Source: SIG673 sp045658525
Lineage (GTDB): Bacteria; Bacillota; Clostridia; Oscillospirales; CAG-272
Assembly (NCBI GenBank): GCA_045658525.1
Contig: JAZOVD010000042.1
Location: forward strand, 1 to 13,279
DNA: 13,279 bases
Direction: 5' to 3'
Positions 1-6,767 of the stretch are shown here, one piece after another. The position numbers were made by a program, and so were the translations under genes. Every line of letters begins with the position of its first letter. Within the stretch, counting starts at the first letter, position 1. The notes below the pieces were generated by a model that was given only the letters and a program-made list of their open reading frames with translations, had not been told where the DNA came from and ran no database searches.

Positions 1-58
1 CGACTTACTTGGTGAGTGATAGATTTTATCTTCTTTCTTGAAAGAAAGAAGCAAAGAA

Positions 59-116
59 CTTTTGAAAAACGCACCCGTGTTATGGGTGCGTTTTTCAAAA
101 GGTAATTTTTATTTTT
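59..116 (+). terminator. Putative intrinsic terminator, central hairpin of left arm
   Basis: A perfect 18-bp stem with a 7-base loop is followed by a T-rich run (TAATTTTTATTTTT). The 5' arm contains AAAAA and the 3' arm TTTTT, so it could act in both directions. It would end a plus-strand gene lying left of the window, which cannot be seen. Confidence 0.6.
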
Positions 117-204
117 GCCTTGCAAAAAAAGTATATAATTCTCCACCAAAGCTGCATAGGAGCTCATCTTGCGCGGAAACGGTGGTTTTTCTATTTTTTC
201 GAAG

Positions 205-262
205 AAAAACAAAAAAATACTTCTCTACTACGCCATATACCAATGTGGCGTAGTAGAGAAGT
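205..262 (-). terminator. Putative intrinsic terminator of the symporter gene
   Basis: Read on the minus strand, the 16-bp stem ACTTCTCTACTACGCC with its complement is followed directly by ATTTTTTTGTTTTT. It begins 38 bases after the symporter stop codon. Stem plus T-tract is a classic rho-independent layout. It is also the central hairpin of the right arm of repeat unit 1. Confidence 0.7.
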
Positions 263-299
263 TCTTTTGCTTCTTTTCTTTCAAGAAAAGAAGGGAAAA

Positions 300-1826
300 T
301 CAATCCTCATCACTGAGCTTTGAAGCAAGCTCGGCGTTAAGGTCGGGGTAAGCGGAGAGCATAGGCTCAACCTCAAGACCCTTCTTACGGTCGAAGTAGT
401 TCTTGGAGATCTTAACTATAAGACCGCTCATAAGTATAAGCGCGACAAGGTTAGGAAGCGCCATCATAGCATTGAACATATCGTCAAGCGCCCATACGAG
501 GTCGGAGCTGACGAGCGCGCCAACTGCGAGAAGTCCTACGTAGAGAACCTTAAACACGTTAGCGGCAACCTTACTGCCCTTGCCCGCAAGGAACTCAATC
601 GCCTTCTGTCCGTAGTAAGCCCATGCGAGTATGGTAGTAAACGCGAACAGAGGGAGAACTACCGAGAATACGACAGATCCAAACGTGCCGAAGCGCTCGG
701 CGAACGCAAACATAGCGAGAGTGTTCTTATTAAGTCCGCCGTTGCCTGCTATGTTGGTGAAATCGTACTTTCCGCTCTTTATAGCGGTAGTAAGAAGCGT
801 GATAGCGGTAAGAGTACAAATAACGAAGGTATCGAAGAATACCTCAAATATTCCCCAAAGTCCCTGCTTAACAGGCTCTTTAGTCTCGGAAGCGGAGTGC
901 GCTATAACGGAAGAACCGAGACCCGCCTCGTTAGAGAAGATACCTCTGGCAAATCCGTAACGCATAGACATCATTATGGTATAACCGAGAAGTCCGCCCG
1001 CGACAGACTTAAAGCTGAACGCGCCCTTGAAGATAAGAGCGAATGCGGTGGGGATAGCGGTTACGTTCATAAATATTATGGTAAGAGTCATAACGATAAA
1101 GAGAAGAGTCATAAAGGGAACTATAAAGGATGCGACCTTACCTATTCTCTTTATACCGCCTATGATTATAAGCGCGGCGAGAAGAACAACAACTCCCGCA
1201 ACTATACCTGCAACTATTTTGCGAATACCGTTATCGTCGCCGCCTATAGAGCTTTGAAGCGTACCCGAAATGGAGTTCGCCTGAACCATTCCCATTCCGA
1301 CAGCGGCGAGCGTACAGCAAGCGGCGAATATCATACCGAGCCATTTAAGACCGAGGCCGTGGGTTATGTAGTACATAGGTCCTCCGGAAATATTACCGTC
1401 CTTATCTTTTTTACGGAAATAAAGACCGAGAACGTTTTCGGAGTACTTGGTCATAAGACCGAAGAACGCGGACACCCACATCCAGAATACCGCTCCGGGG
1501 CCTCCGGAAATGATAGCGCTGGTAACTCCGACTATATTACCCGTACCGACAGTACCGGAAATAGCGGCGGAGAACGCCTCAAAGGGAGATATGGTGTTAG
1601 CACCGCCGTTTGACGACTTCTTGTCACTCTTTTTTCCTATACTCTTTAAAGTAGGAATAATAGTGGTAGAGAAGGTCGTGCCGAATTTTCTTACCTGCAA
1701 GGCTCTGGTGCGGACGGTTATAAGAATACCCGTACAGAGGATAGCAAGTATCATAGGTATGCCCCAAAGAATGTTATCGTTTATAAAGTTGATAACGCTA
1801 AGGAGCGCGTCAAGAAACTTATCCAT
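300..1826 (-). CDS. Alanine/glycine:cation symporter (AGCS family)
   Basis: This 508-residue polytopic membrane protein is of the family that imports alanine or glycine with Na+ (or H+). Family landmarks are visible: NTISPFEAFSAAISGTVGTGNIVGV at about residues 77-101 (cited only as a region: the cores are SPFEAF and GTGNIVGV), GGPGAVFWMW at about 108-117, and GGPMYYI at about 148-154. About ten further hydrophobic segments follow, and the tail after about residue 470 is hydrophilic and acidic. Length is normal for the family. I chose ATG at 1824-1826 because GAAAGGA lies about 10 bases upstream; the open frame extends 47 codons further but crosses both promoter candidates. It is monocistronic, with a terminator hairpin just downstream. 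Substrate and coupling ion are inferred from the family; the exact amino acid cannot be read from sequence. Confidence 0.93.
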   Translation of the reverse strand: MDKFLDALLSVINFINDNILWGIPMILAILCTGILITVRTRALQVRKFGTTFSTTIIPTLKSIGKKSDKKSSNGGANTISPFEAFSAAISGTVGTGNIVGVTSAIISGGPGAVFWMWVSAFFGLMTKYSENVLGLYFRKKDKDGNISGGPMYYITHGLGLKWLGMIFAACCTLAAVGMGMVQANSISGTLQSSIGGDDNGIRKIVAGIVAGVVVLLAALIIIGGIKRIGKVASFIVPFMTLLFIVMTLTIIFMNVTAIPTAFALIFKGAFSFKSVAGGLLGYTIMMSMRYGFARGIFSNEAGLGSSVIAHSASETKEPVKQGLWGIFEVFFDTFVICTLTAITLLTTAIKSGKYDFTNIAGNGGLNKNTLAMFAFAERFGTFGSVVFSVVLPLFAFTTILAWAYYGQKAIEFLAGKGSKVAANVFKVLYVGLLAVGALVSSDLVWALDDMFNAMMALPNLVALILMSGLIVKISKNYFDRKKGLEVEPMLSAYPDLNAELASKLSDED

Positions 1827-1863
1827 TGATAATTTTTCCTTTCTGTTTTTTACAATATGAATA

Positions 1864-1892
1864 ATTATAGCATAAAGGTTAAATAAATGCAA
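1864..1892 (-). promoter_or_regulatory. Proximal promoter of the symporter gene
   Basis: Minus strand: -35 TTGCAT (1887-1892), 17-base spacer, -10 TATAAT (1864-1869), with TGC just before the -10 (extended -10). The leader to the ATG is about 30 bases. Confidence 0.7.
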
Positions 1893-1918
1893 TATAAATT
1901 TGCGAATTTTGTTGTCAA
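1891..1918 (-). promoter_or_regulatory. Distal promoter candidate of the symporter gene
   Basis: Minus strand: consensus -35 TTGACA (1913-1918), 16-base spacer, -10 TATATT (1891-1896). It abuts the proximal promoter, so the two could be alternative starts about 27 bases apart. Confidence 0.4.
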
Positions 1919-1982
1919 TCGTCAAAAAAAGCCTTACGCGACACAAAAATGTGTGCATAAAGCTCAAAAAAACTTATTTTTT

Positions 1983-2004
1983 GGGGCGTCGAGGACGTCG
2001 CCCC
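1983..2004. repeat. GC-rich hairpin in AT-rich gap
   Basis: GGGGCG (1983-1988) pairs with CGCCCC (1999-2004), with a further CG/CG pair inside past a T·T mismatch. It is preceded by TTTTTT on the plus strand and is not followed by a T-tract on either strand, so it is a poor terminator. It stands between the symporter promoters and the single repeat arm at 2026-2102. Its base composition contrasts sharply with the surroundings. No function is assigned. Confidence 0.5.
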
Positions 2005-2025
2005 CTACAAATTTAAATACCTCAA

Positions 2026-2102
2026 CTCTATGATGTAACATTAAATCTTACACAATAGTACCCATAGAAAAGTTCTTTGCCTACTTTCTTTCAAGAAAGT
2101 AG
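2026..2102. repeat. Single repeat arm (half unit) at the 3' end of mrnC
   Basis: The outer hairpin is 2081-2102 (CTACTTTC with GAAAGTAG). Next comes the box AGTTCTTTGC and a decayed central hairpin, CTCTATG (2026-2032) against CATAGAA (2063-2069). The sequence between the arms, including TTACACAAT and ACATTAAA, matches the reverse complement of 9110-9153, so this arm is the sister of the left arm at 9075-9153. No facing second arm was found nearby. The arm overlaps the last codons and stop of mrnC. Confidence 0.75.
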
Positions 2103-2461
2103 GAGAACCCCAGCTCAAAAAGCTCCTCTATCCGCTCGTTTTCACCCTTTAAATACAAATATCCGAACAAAGCTTCAAGCCCCGTTGCCTTTTTATACTC
2201 CTTTTCGGTAGCGTTTTTTGGGATAGAATTATGGTGAACATTCTTTCCGCGCTTATAGACCGCCGTTTCCTCCTCGGTAAGCACGCTTGCCAGCTTGTCC
2301 GCCGCCTCGCTCTGCTTACCCGCGCGAACGTAGCTGTCCGCTATCTTGTTTATATCCCCGAGCTTACCGCCCGAAAGCACCAGCTTTTTTCTAACGAGAA
2401 GCTCCATTACCGCATCGCCGAGATACGCAAGGTTCGCTCCGTTTATTTCGGTTATCAGCAT
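2081..2461 (-). CDS. mrnC: Mini-ribonuclease III (Mini-III)
   Basis: This 126-residue protein consists of the RNase III catalytic domain only, without a double-stranded-RNA-binding domain, which is the usual Mini-III form. In Bacillus this enzyme trims 23S rRNA precursor termini. Visible motifs are NGANLAYLGDAVMELLVR (about residues 7-24, with the catalytic-type Asp at 16), KRGKNVHHNSIPKN (about 70-83) and GLEALFGYLYL (about 94-104, with the second acidic residue Glu96). I chose ATG at 2459-2461, which has GAAAGG 5-6 bases upstream and starts 3 bases after the thiN stop. A start seven codons upstream inside thiN has a poorer ribosome binding site. The last residues YFLERK and the TAG stop are encoded by the outer hairpin of a dispersed repeat, so the C-terminus was probably reshaped by that element. 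It is the last gene of the rnf operon. Confidence 0.9.
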   Translation of the reverse strand: MLITEINGANLAYLGDAVMELLVRKKLVLSGGKLGDINKIADSYVRAGKQSEAADKLASVLTEEETAVYKRGKNVHHNSIPKNATEKEYKKATGLEALFGYLYLKGENERIEELFELGFSYFLERK

Positions 2462-2463
2462 TT

Positions 2464-3105
2464 TTACCTTTCTTCCTTCCATATTACGAGAAGAGTTCCG
2501 TTTTGTACCGATACGCGGGCTTTTCTTCCTTCTATAAAAGAATTGGAGACGCCGAGAGGAAAGCTTGGAAAAAGAGACGCGTTTTTAAGCGTATATTTAA
2601 CGTTTTCAAGCGTCACTCCCGTACATTTGCCCCCAAAGGCAAAGACGGAAAGGTGTCCCGTCAGTCCGTCACCAAACGTCTTTTCTCCGTTTTTTATAAC
2701 CGTAACACAGGTATCTCCGTCAAAAGCGACCCCAGCTCCGCCGTTTTCCGCTATGAACGCAAGTGTTTGGATAGTTGCTATACTGTGATCAAAGCGTTCG
2801 CCGCCAAGACAGCCGTAAAGCTCAAAGCTTTTGTACCCTCTTTCAAATCCTACCTTAACGGCAAGACCGGTATCGGTATCGTCCTTTTCTATCGGATGGC
2901 GCACCACCTCGAATTTACCGCCAAAGCCGCCAGTAGGATAACCGCCCGCAAGAGAATCGAAATCCCCAAGCACTATATCGGGAGTTATGCCAAAACGCAT
3001 AAGAGCGTCATAGCCGCCGTCGGCGGCTATGACGAGATCTTCATTTTCGAGCTTTAACGGTACTCCGTTTATTGGCGCAGAACCGAAGATACGGCAGGTT
3101 TTCAT
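2464..3105 (-). CDS. thiN: Thiamine pyrophosphokinase
   Basis: This enzyme transfers pyrophosphate from ATP to thiamine, giving thiamine diphosphate. At 213 residues it is a normal length. Motifs are IAADGGYDALMRFGITPD (about 26-43), LGDFDS (46-51, metal and ATP site), EKDDTDTGLAV (73-83) and GCLGGERFDH (98-107), followed by a beta-rich C-terminal thiamine-binding domain. The start ATG is at 3103-3105, preceded by GAGG 7 bases upstream. It begins 8 bases after the rnfB stop, so it is co-transcribed with the Rnf genes, and mrnC follows after 2 bases. I saw no TPP riboswitch in the operon leader. The placement suggests co-expression rather than participation in Rnf. Confidence 0.92.
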   Translation of the reverse strand: MKTCRIFGSAPINGVPLKLENEDLVIAADGGYDALMRFGITPDIVLGDFDSLAGGYPTGGFGGKFEVVRHPIEKDDTDTGLAVKVGFERGYKSFELYGCLGGERFDHSIATIQTLAFIAENGGAGVAFDGDTCVTVIKNGEKTFGDGLTGHLSVFAFGGKCTGVTLENVKYTLKNASLFPSFPLGVSNSFIEGRKARVSVQNGTLLVIWKEER

Positions 3106-3113
3106 ACTATACC

Positions 3114-3914
3114 TCAGGATTTAGAAAAATGTATGATCTTTCTCGGACATTTCGCGGCGCAGTCTCCGCAACCAACACACTTGGTGTAGTCTATCGACGC
3201 TACGAAATCGTTTACGCTTATCGCTCCGTACTTACAGGTCTTTTCGCAGATCTTACAGCTTATACAGCCCACGTCGCAGTAGGAACGCGTTACCGCGCCC
3301 TTGTCAACCGACATACAACCGACCCATACGTTACTGTCGAACGGAACGAGCTTTATAATGTGCTTCGGACAGCTCGCTACGCAAACTCCGCAGCCCTTAC
3401 ACTTGTGATAATCAACGAAAGCAACTCCGTCCTTTATCTGTATAGCGCCAAACGGACACTTGGAAGCGCACGTTCCGAGACCTATACAGCCATTCGGACA
3501 GAGCTTATTTCCGCCGCCGAGCTGCATAGCGGCTGTACAGTCGCTTATGCCCTCGTAGTCATATTTCTTTTTAGCAACCGCGGGAGTTCCGCTGCACATT
3601 ACCTGTGCTCTCATTCTTTCGGTCTTTTCAGCCGCGATGCCCATTATTTCAGCCGCCTTTTGGGCTACCTCATCGCCGCCGACGGTACAAGCCCCCGGCT
3701 TTGCTTCGCCCTTAGCTATCGCCTCGGCAAGCGCCGCGCATCCCGAATAACCACATCCTCCGCAGTTAGCTCCCGGGAGTATCTCGGTTATCTGCTCTGC
3801 TTTTTCGTCAACAGGTACGGCAAATGCCTTTGAAGCGGACGCGAGGAGCAGTCCTATCGCTCCGCCGAGAACGGCGAACATTACCGCCGCCCATACGATG
3901 TTCATATAATCCAT
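3114..3914 (-). CDS. rnfB: Rnf complex subunit RnfB (iron-sulfur subunit)
   Basis: RnfB accepts electrons from reduced ferredoxin and passes them into the membrane complex. One N-terminal membrane helix (about residues 5-27) is followed by a CGGCGYSGC cluster motif with Cys at 51, 54, 59 and 76. Ferredoxin-type motifs follow: GCIGLGTCASKCP (142-154), CKGCGVCVASCP (172-183), CDVGCISCKICEKTC (213-227) and CVGCGDCAAKCP (246-257). The 24 cysteines visible are enough for about six 4Fe-4S clusters, as in clostridial and acetogen RnfB, which are longer than the proteobacterial form. The ATG at 3912-3914 follows an AAAGGGGGG ribosome binding site. It lies 17 bases downstream of rnfA. Confidence 0.95.
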   Translation of the reverse strand: MDYMNIVWAAVMFAVLGGAIGLLLASASKAFAVPVDEKAEQITEILPGANCGGCGYSGCAALAEAIAKGEAKPGACTVGGDEVAQKAAEIMGIAAEKTERMRAQVMCSGTPAVAKKKYDYEGISDCTAAMQLGGGNKLCPNGCIGLGTCASKCPFGAIQIKDGVAFVDYHKCKGCGVCVASCPKHIIKLVPFDSNVWVGCMSVDKGAVTRSYCDVGCISCKICEKTCKYGAISVNDFVASIDYTKCVGCGDCAAKCPRKIIHFSKS

Positions 3915-3931
3915 TGTAACGCCCCCCTTTT

Positions 3932-4513
3932 TTAACCTATGGACATTCCGGAAAATCCCATGAACGCCATCGCGATAAGTCCTGCGGTAACGAGCGCAAT
4001 GGGCATACCCTTGAACGCCTGGGGAGGCTCGGCAAACTGCAAGCGAACTCTTACACCCGCAAACACGACTATCGCCATTGTAAATCCTATTGCGGCGGAA
4101 AATCCGAACGCAACGGACTGTATGAAATTATAGCCGTTATTTATGTTCACCAGAGCCGAGCCGAGAACGGCACAGTTAGTGGTTATGAGCGGAAGGAATA
4201 TTCCGAGCGAGTTGTAAAGCACGGGAACGAATCTGTGCAGGAACATTTCTATAAACTGAACGAGTCCCGCTATAACGAGAATGAACGCTATCGTTTTCAG
4301 ATATTCAAGCGAAAACGGAACTAATATATAGGAATATACGAGCCACGTCGCCGCTGACGCGATCGTCATAACAAACGTTACCGCCATACCCATACCGAGC
4401 GCGGTCGAGGGCTTTTCGGAAACTCCGAGGAAAGGACAACAGCCGTAAAACTTAGCGAATATGAAGTTCTCTATGAATACCGCGGAGAACATAAGTACAA
4501 GTATCTCTTTCAT
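3932..4513 (-). CDS. rnfA: Rnf complex subunit RnfA (membrane)
   Basis: This 193-residue protein has about six membrane helices and belongs to the RnfA/NqrE family. Together with RnfE it forms the membrane core. FYGCCPFLGVS (about 23-32) and TTNCAVLGSAL (about 111-121) carry the conserved half-membrane cysteines that, in solved Nqr/Rnf structures, bind an iron-sulfur cluster shared with the RnfE/NqrD partner. The start codon overlaps the rnfE stop by 4 bases (ATGA), which points to translational coupling and matched production of the two paralogous subunits. Confidence 0.95.
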   Translation of the reverse strand: MKEILVLMFSAVFIENFIFAKFYGCCPFLGVSEKPSTALGMGMAVTFVMTIASAATWLVYSYILVPFSLEYLKTIAFILVIAGLVQFIEMFLHRFVPVLYNSLGIFLPLITTNCAVLGSALVNINNGYNFIQSVAFGFSAAIGFTMAIVVFAGVRVRLQFAEPPQAFKGMPIALVTAGLIAMAFMGFSGMSIG

Positions 4514-5226
4514 TTTACCGCCTCCGTTTCCTTAGCGCTTTCGCTTTGGGCGACTTCCGCTCCGTCCTCGACGGACACCGAGGACGGAACTTCCGCCGCC
4601 CTCGCCTTTGCTTCCGCAGAACGAGTCTTTATATGGTTAACAAGAGCTATAAGACAACCGAGCGTTATGAACGCACCCGCAGGCATTATAAAGAGCTGAG
4701 CGGGCTGGGGAATGAACTTGAATCCGAATACCGAGCCTGCTCCGATAAGCTCACGGACGAACGCGAGTATCGACAGAGCCATAGTAAATCCAAGACCCAT
4801 TCCGATACCGTCTATAAACGACGGTAAAGGTTTATTCTTTGAAGCAAACGCCTCGGCTCTTGCGAGAATTATACAGTTAACGACTATGAGCGCTATAAAC
4901 ACGCCGAGTGCCTCATTAAGCTCGGGAAGAAACGCCTTCATAAGCATTTCAACCGCGGTAACAAAGCCTGAGATTATAACTATGTACGCCGCTATACGCA
5001 CCTGCTTGGGAATAAACTTACGAAGGAGCGATATAAACAGGTTGGAGCAAGCGAGAACCGCAGTTGTCGCAAGACCCATACCGAGCGCGTTCACGACAGA
5101 GGTAGTCGTAGCGAGCGTCGGACACATACCAAGAACCTGAACAAAGGTCGGGTTTTTGTCTATTATTCCCTCTTTAAGCTGGACGAGAGCCGAGCGAAGG
5201 GTGTATTTACTTTTTGTATTATCCAT
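4510..5226 (-). CDS. rnfE: Rnf complex subunit RnfE (membrane)
   Basis: This 238-residue protein is of the RnfE/NqrD family and a paralogue of RnfA in the inverted pair at the membrane core. Cys35 in VLGMCPTLAT and the Cys in VVNCIILARAEAFAS (about residues 115-129) are the family's cluster ligands. Six membrane helices precede a hydrophilic tail of about 40 residues rich in Ala, Glu and Ser; the tail is not part of the conserved fold and looks variable. The ATG has AAAGGTGG just upstream. The gene begins 17 bases after the rnfG stop and overlaps rnfA by 4 bases. Confidence 0.95.
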   Translation of the reverse strand: MDNTKSKYTLRSALVQLKEGIIDKNPTFVQVLGMCPTLATTTSVVNALGMGLATTAVLACSNLFISLLRKFIPKQVRIAAYIVIISGFVTAVEMLMKAFLPELNEALGVFIALIVVNCIILARAEAFASKNKPLPSFIDGIGMGLGFTMALSILAFVRELIGAGSVFGFKFIPQPAQLFIMPAGAFITLGCLIALVNHIKTRSAEAKARAAEVPSSVSVEDGAEVAQSESAKETEAVK

Positions 5227-5243
5227 TTAAACCCCACCTTTCT

Positions 5244-5807
5244 TTAAGAATTTGTATCATTCGGGAAATTGCAGTAGATCAGTGCTTGAAGAGCGGCTTT
5301 AACACCGTTCTTTACGGCTTTTGAGGTATAGGTCGCTCCGCTTACAACGTCTATCTCCGTACGGTAATCAGCTACTCCGTTGAACTCCGCGAAGTACCCT
5401 TCGTCAAGAGCCTTATCTCCTATACCGACGGTCTCGCCGTGGCTGAGCACGCGTATTCCGCATACCTTGCCATCGACTATACCGACCATCATCTTTACCT
5501 CACCCTTAAAGCCCTTTGGGTTGACTATCGCGCAAAAGCCTATGCCCTCTCCACCGTCGGTAACGCGATAGAAGGTATCAAGTCCATCTATCTCCTTTGT
5601 AAACGTCGCCGCCTCGGTCTTGGGGTCGGATGCCGTCGGGAACAGGTCTTTGATCGAATCGAGCATCTTTTTTTCCTCGTTTGCGGCTATAACCGGTGCC
5701 GTTATTCCGTTTACGAACGCAAGGAGAAGCGCTACCAGCATCGTTATAAGCAAAAGCACCGAGATTATACGCGCAAAATACAGGACGTCTTTTTTCTCTA
5801 TCTTCAT
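5244..5807 (-). CDS. rnfG: Rnf complex subunit RnfG (covalent FMN)
   Basis: This 187-residue protein has one N-terminal membrane helix (about 9-32) and an FMN-binding domain on the outer face of the membrane. The flavinylation motif SGATYTS is at about 156-162, with Thr159 the expected phosphoester-linked FMN site by homology with NqrC and RnfG. ApbE flavin transferase, normally needed for this modification, is not in the window. The start is ATG 5805-5807, with AGGAGG 9 bases upstream lying across the end of rnfD. Confidence 0.94.
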   Translation of the reverse strand: MKIEKKDVLYFARIISVLLLITMLVALLLAFVNGITAPVIAANEEKKMLDSIKDLFPTASDPKTEAATFTKEIDGLDTFYRVTDGGEGIGFCAIVNPKGFKGEVKMMVGIVDGKVCGIRVLSHGETVGIGDKALDEGYFAEFNGVADYRTEIDVVSGATYTSKAVKNGVKAALQALIYCNFPNDTNS

Positions 5808-5822
5808 ATCTCAGTACCTCCT

Positions 5823-6767
5823 TTACGCTCCGAAGCGTCTGGGGATCGTTACACGGTCTATGTACCAGACGAGCAGGTTCATTATCATTATCGCAAAGGA
5901 CGCGCCCTCAGCGTAAGCTCCGAGGAAGCGTATAGCGACCGTTATAAGTCCACATCCGAAACCGTATATAAGCCTACCCTTCCACGTTACGGGAGAGGTG
6001 GTGTAATCCGTCGCCATAAATATAGCGGCAAGCAGAAGTCCTCCCGAAAGCACCGAGTAAACGAGATATTCAAGGTTCGTTCCCGCCTGGGGGAATATGA
6101 CCGAGAACAGGGCGACCGTTCCAACGAACGATACGGGGATATGCCACGTTATAACGCGGCGGATAAGCAGATACGCAAATCCTATAAGTATCATAAGAGA
6201 GGAGACCTCTCCGATACTTCCCGGAATAAATCCGAAGAACATATCGAATATGCTCTCGTTCGGGAGAATACCCTCTTTCATAGACGCGAGCGGAGTGGCG
6301 GACGATATTGCGTCACTCATAGGCTCGTTGAAATACGACATCTGAGACGGCCACGAAACGAACATAAATATTCTCGCCGCGATAGCGGGGTTTACTATGT
6401 TCTTTCCTATACCGCCGAATAACTGCTTTACTATTACTATCGCAAAGAACGTTCCAGGGATAAGCGCCCACCAAGCACAGTTTGGCGGCAGGTTGAACGC
6501 TATCAGCACACCCGTAACTGCGGCGGAGAGATCCGAGACGGTTATCGGCTTTTTCATAAGCTTCTGATAACCCGCCTCAAAGAAAACGCAGAGCGCGACG
6601 GAAAGCAGAGTAAGCACGAGCGCCTTGTAGCCGAACACTATAACCGACCATACAAGTGCGGGAGTGAGCGCTATAAGAACGTCTCTCATTATTACCGACG
6701 TCGTATTCTTATGCTTTACGTGAGGAGAAGCCGAAAGAGAAAAAAGTTCATTTTCAGTCATATTCAT
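5823..6767 (-). CDS. rnfD: Rnf complex subunit RnfD (membrane, covalent FMN)
   Basis: This 314-residue protein has about nine to ten membrane segments and belongs to the RnfD/NqrB family. SSATPLAS (about 155-162) matches the covalent FMN attachment site, with Thr158 the likely acceptor. GGIGKNIVNPAIAARIF (about 118-134) is the conserved family segment. The ATG overlaps the rnfC stop by 4 bases, and AGGAGG inside the rnfC end lies about 10 bases upstream. A second ATG two codons in (MTENE) is a possible alternative start. RnfD is thought to form part of the ion-translocation path; the ion (Na+ or H+) cannot be decided from this sequence. Confidence 0.95.
   Translation of the reverse strand: MNMTENELFSLSASPHVKHKNTTSVIMRDVLIALTPALVWSVIVFGYKALVLTLLSVALCVFFEAGYQKLMKKPITVSDLSAAVTGVLIAFNLPPNCAWWALIPGTFFAIVIVKQLFGGIGKNIVNPAIAARIFMFVSWPSQMSYFNEPMSDAISSATPLASMKEGILPNESIFDMFFGFIPGSIGEVSSLMILIGFAYLLIRRVITWHIPVSFVGTVALFSVIFPQAGTNLEYLVYSVLSGGLLLAAIFMATDYTTSPVTWKGRLIYGFGCGLITVAIRFLGAYAEGASFAIMIMNLLVWYIDRVTIPRRFGA

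Larger units (their letters stand above)
30..293. repeat. Composite inverted-repeat unit, copy 1 (two three-hairpin arms, REPIN-like)
   Basis: Left arm: outer hairpin 30-51 (CTTCTTTC pairs with GAAAGAAG), box CAAAGAACTT, perfect 18-bp central hairpin (59-76 with 84-101, loop GTGTTAT), inner hairpin 112-128 (TTTTTGC with GCAAAAA). Right arm in opposite orientation: inner hairpin 195-209 (TTTTTC, loop GAA, GAAAAA), 16-bp central hairpin (219-234 with 247-262), the box in reverse, outer hairpin 270-293. The roughly 66-base spacer carries a possible CCACC/GGTGG closure (143-147 with 181-185). The same plan recurs at 9075-9439 and 12994-13262, and one arm is at 2026-2102. No transposase is encoded, so if mobile it would depend on an enzyme elsewhere. 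The short reading frames here are repeat-derived and not counted as genes. The symporter gene at 300-1826 ends six bases inside the right edge. Confidence 0.8.

Noticed and set aside
38..323. Several short overlapping reading frames of 60-71 codons on both strands
   Set aside because: They lie inside repeat unit 1, read through its hairpins, lack ribosome binding sites and resemble no protein family.
1983..2004. Terminator for the symporter or rnf operon
   Set aside because: The GC hairpin lacks a downstream T-tract on either strand and lies upstream of the symporter gene.
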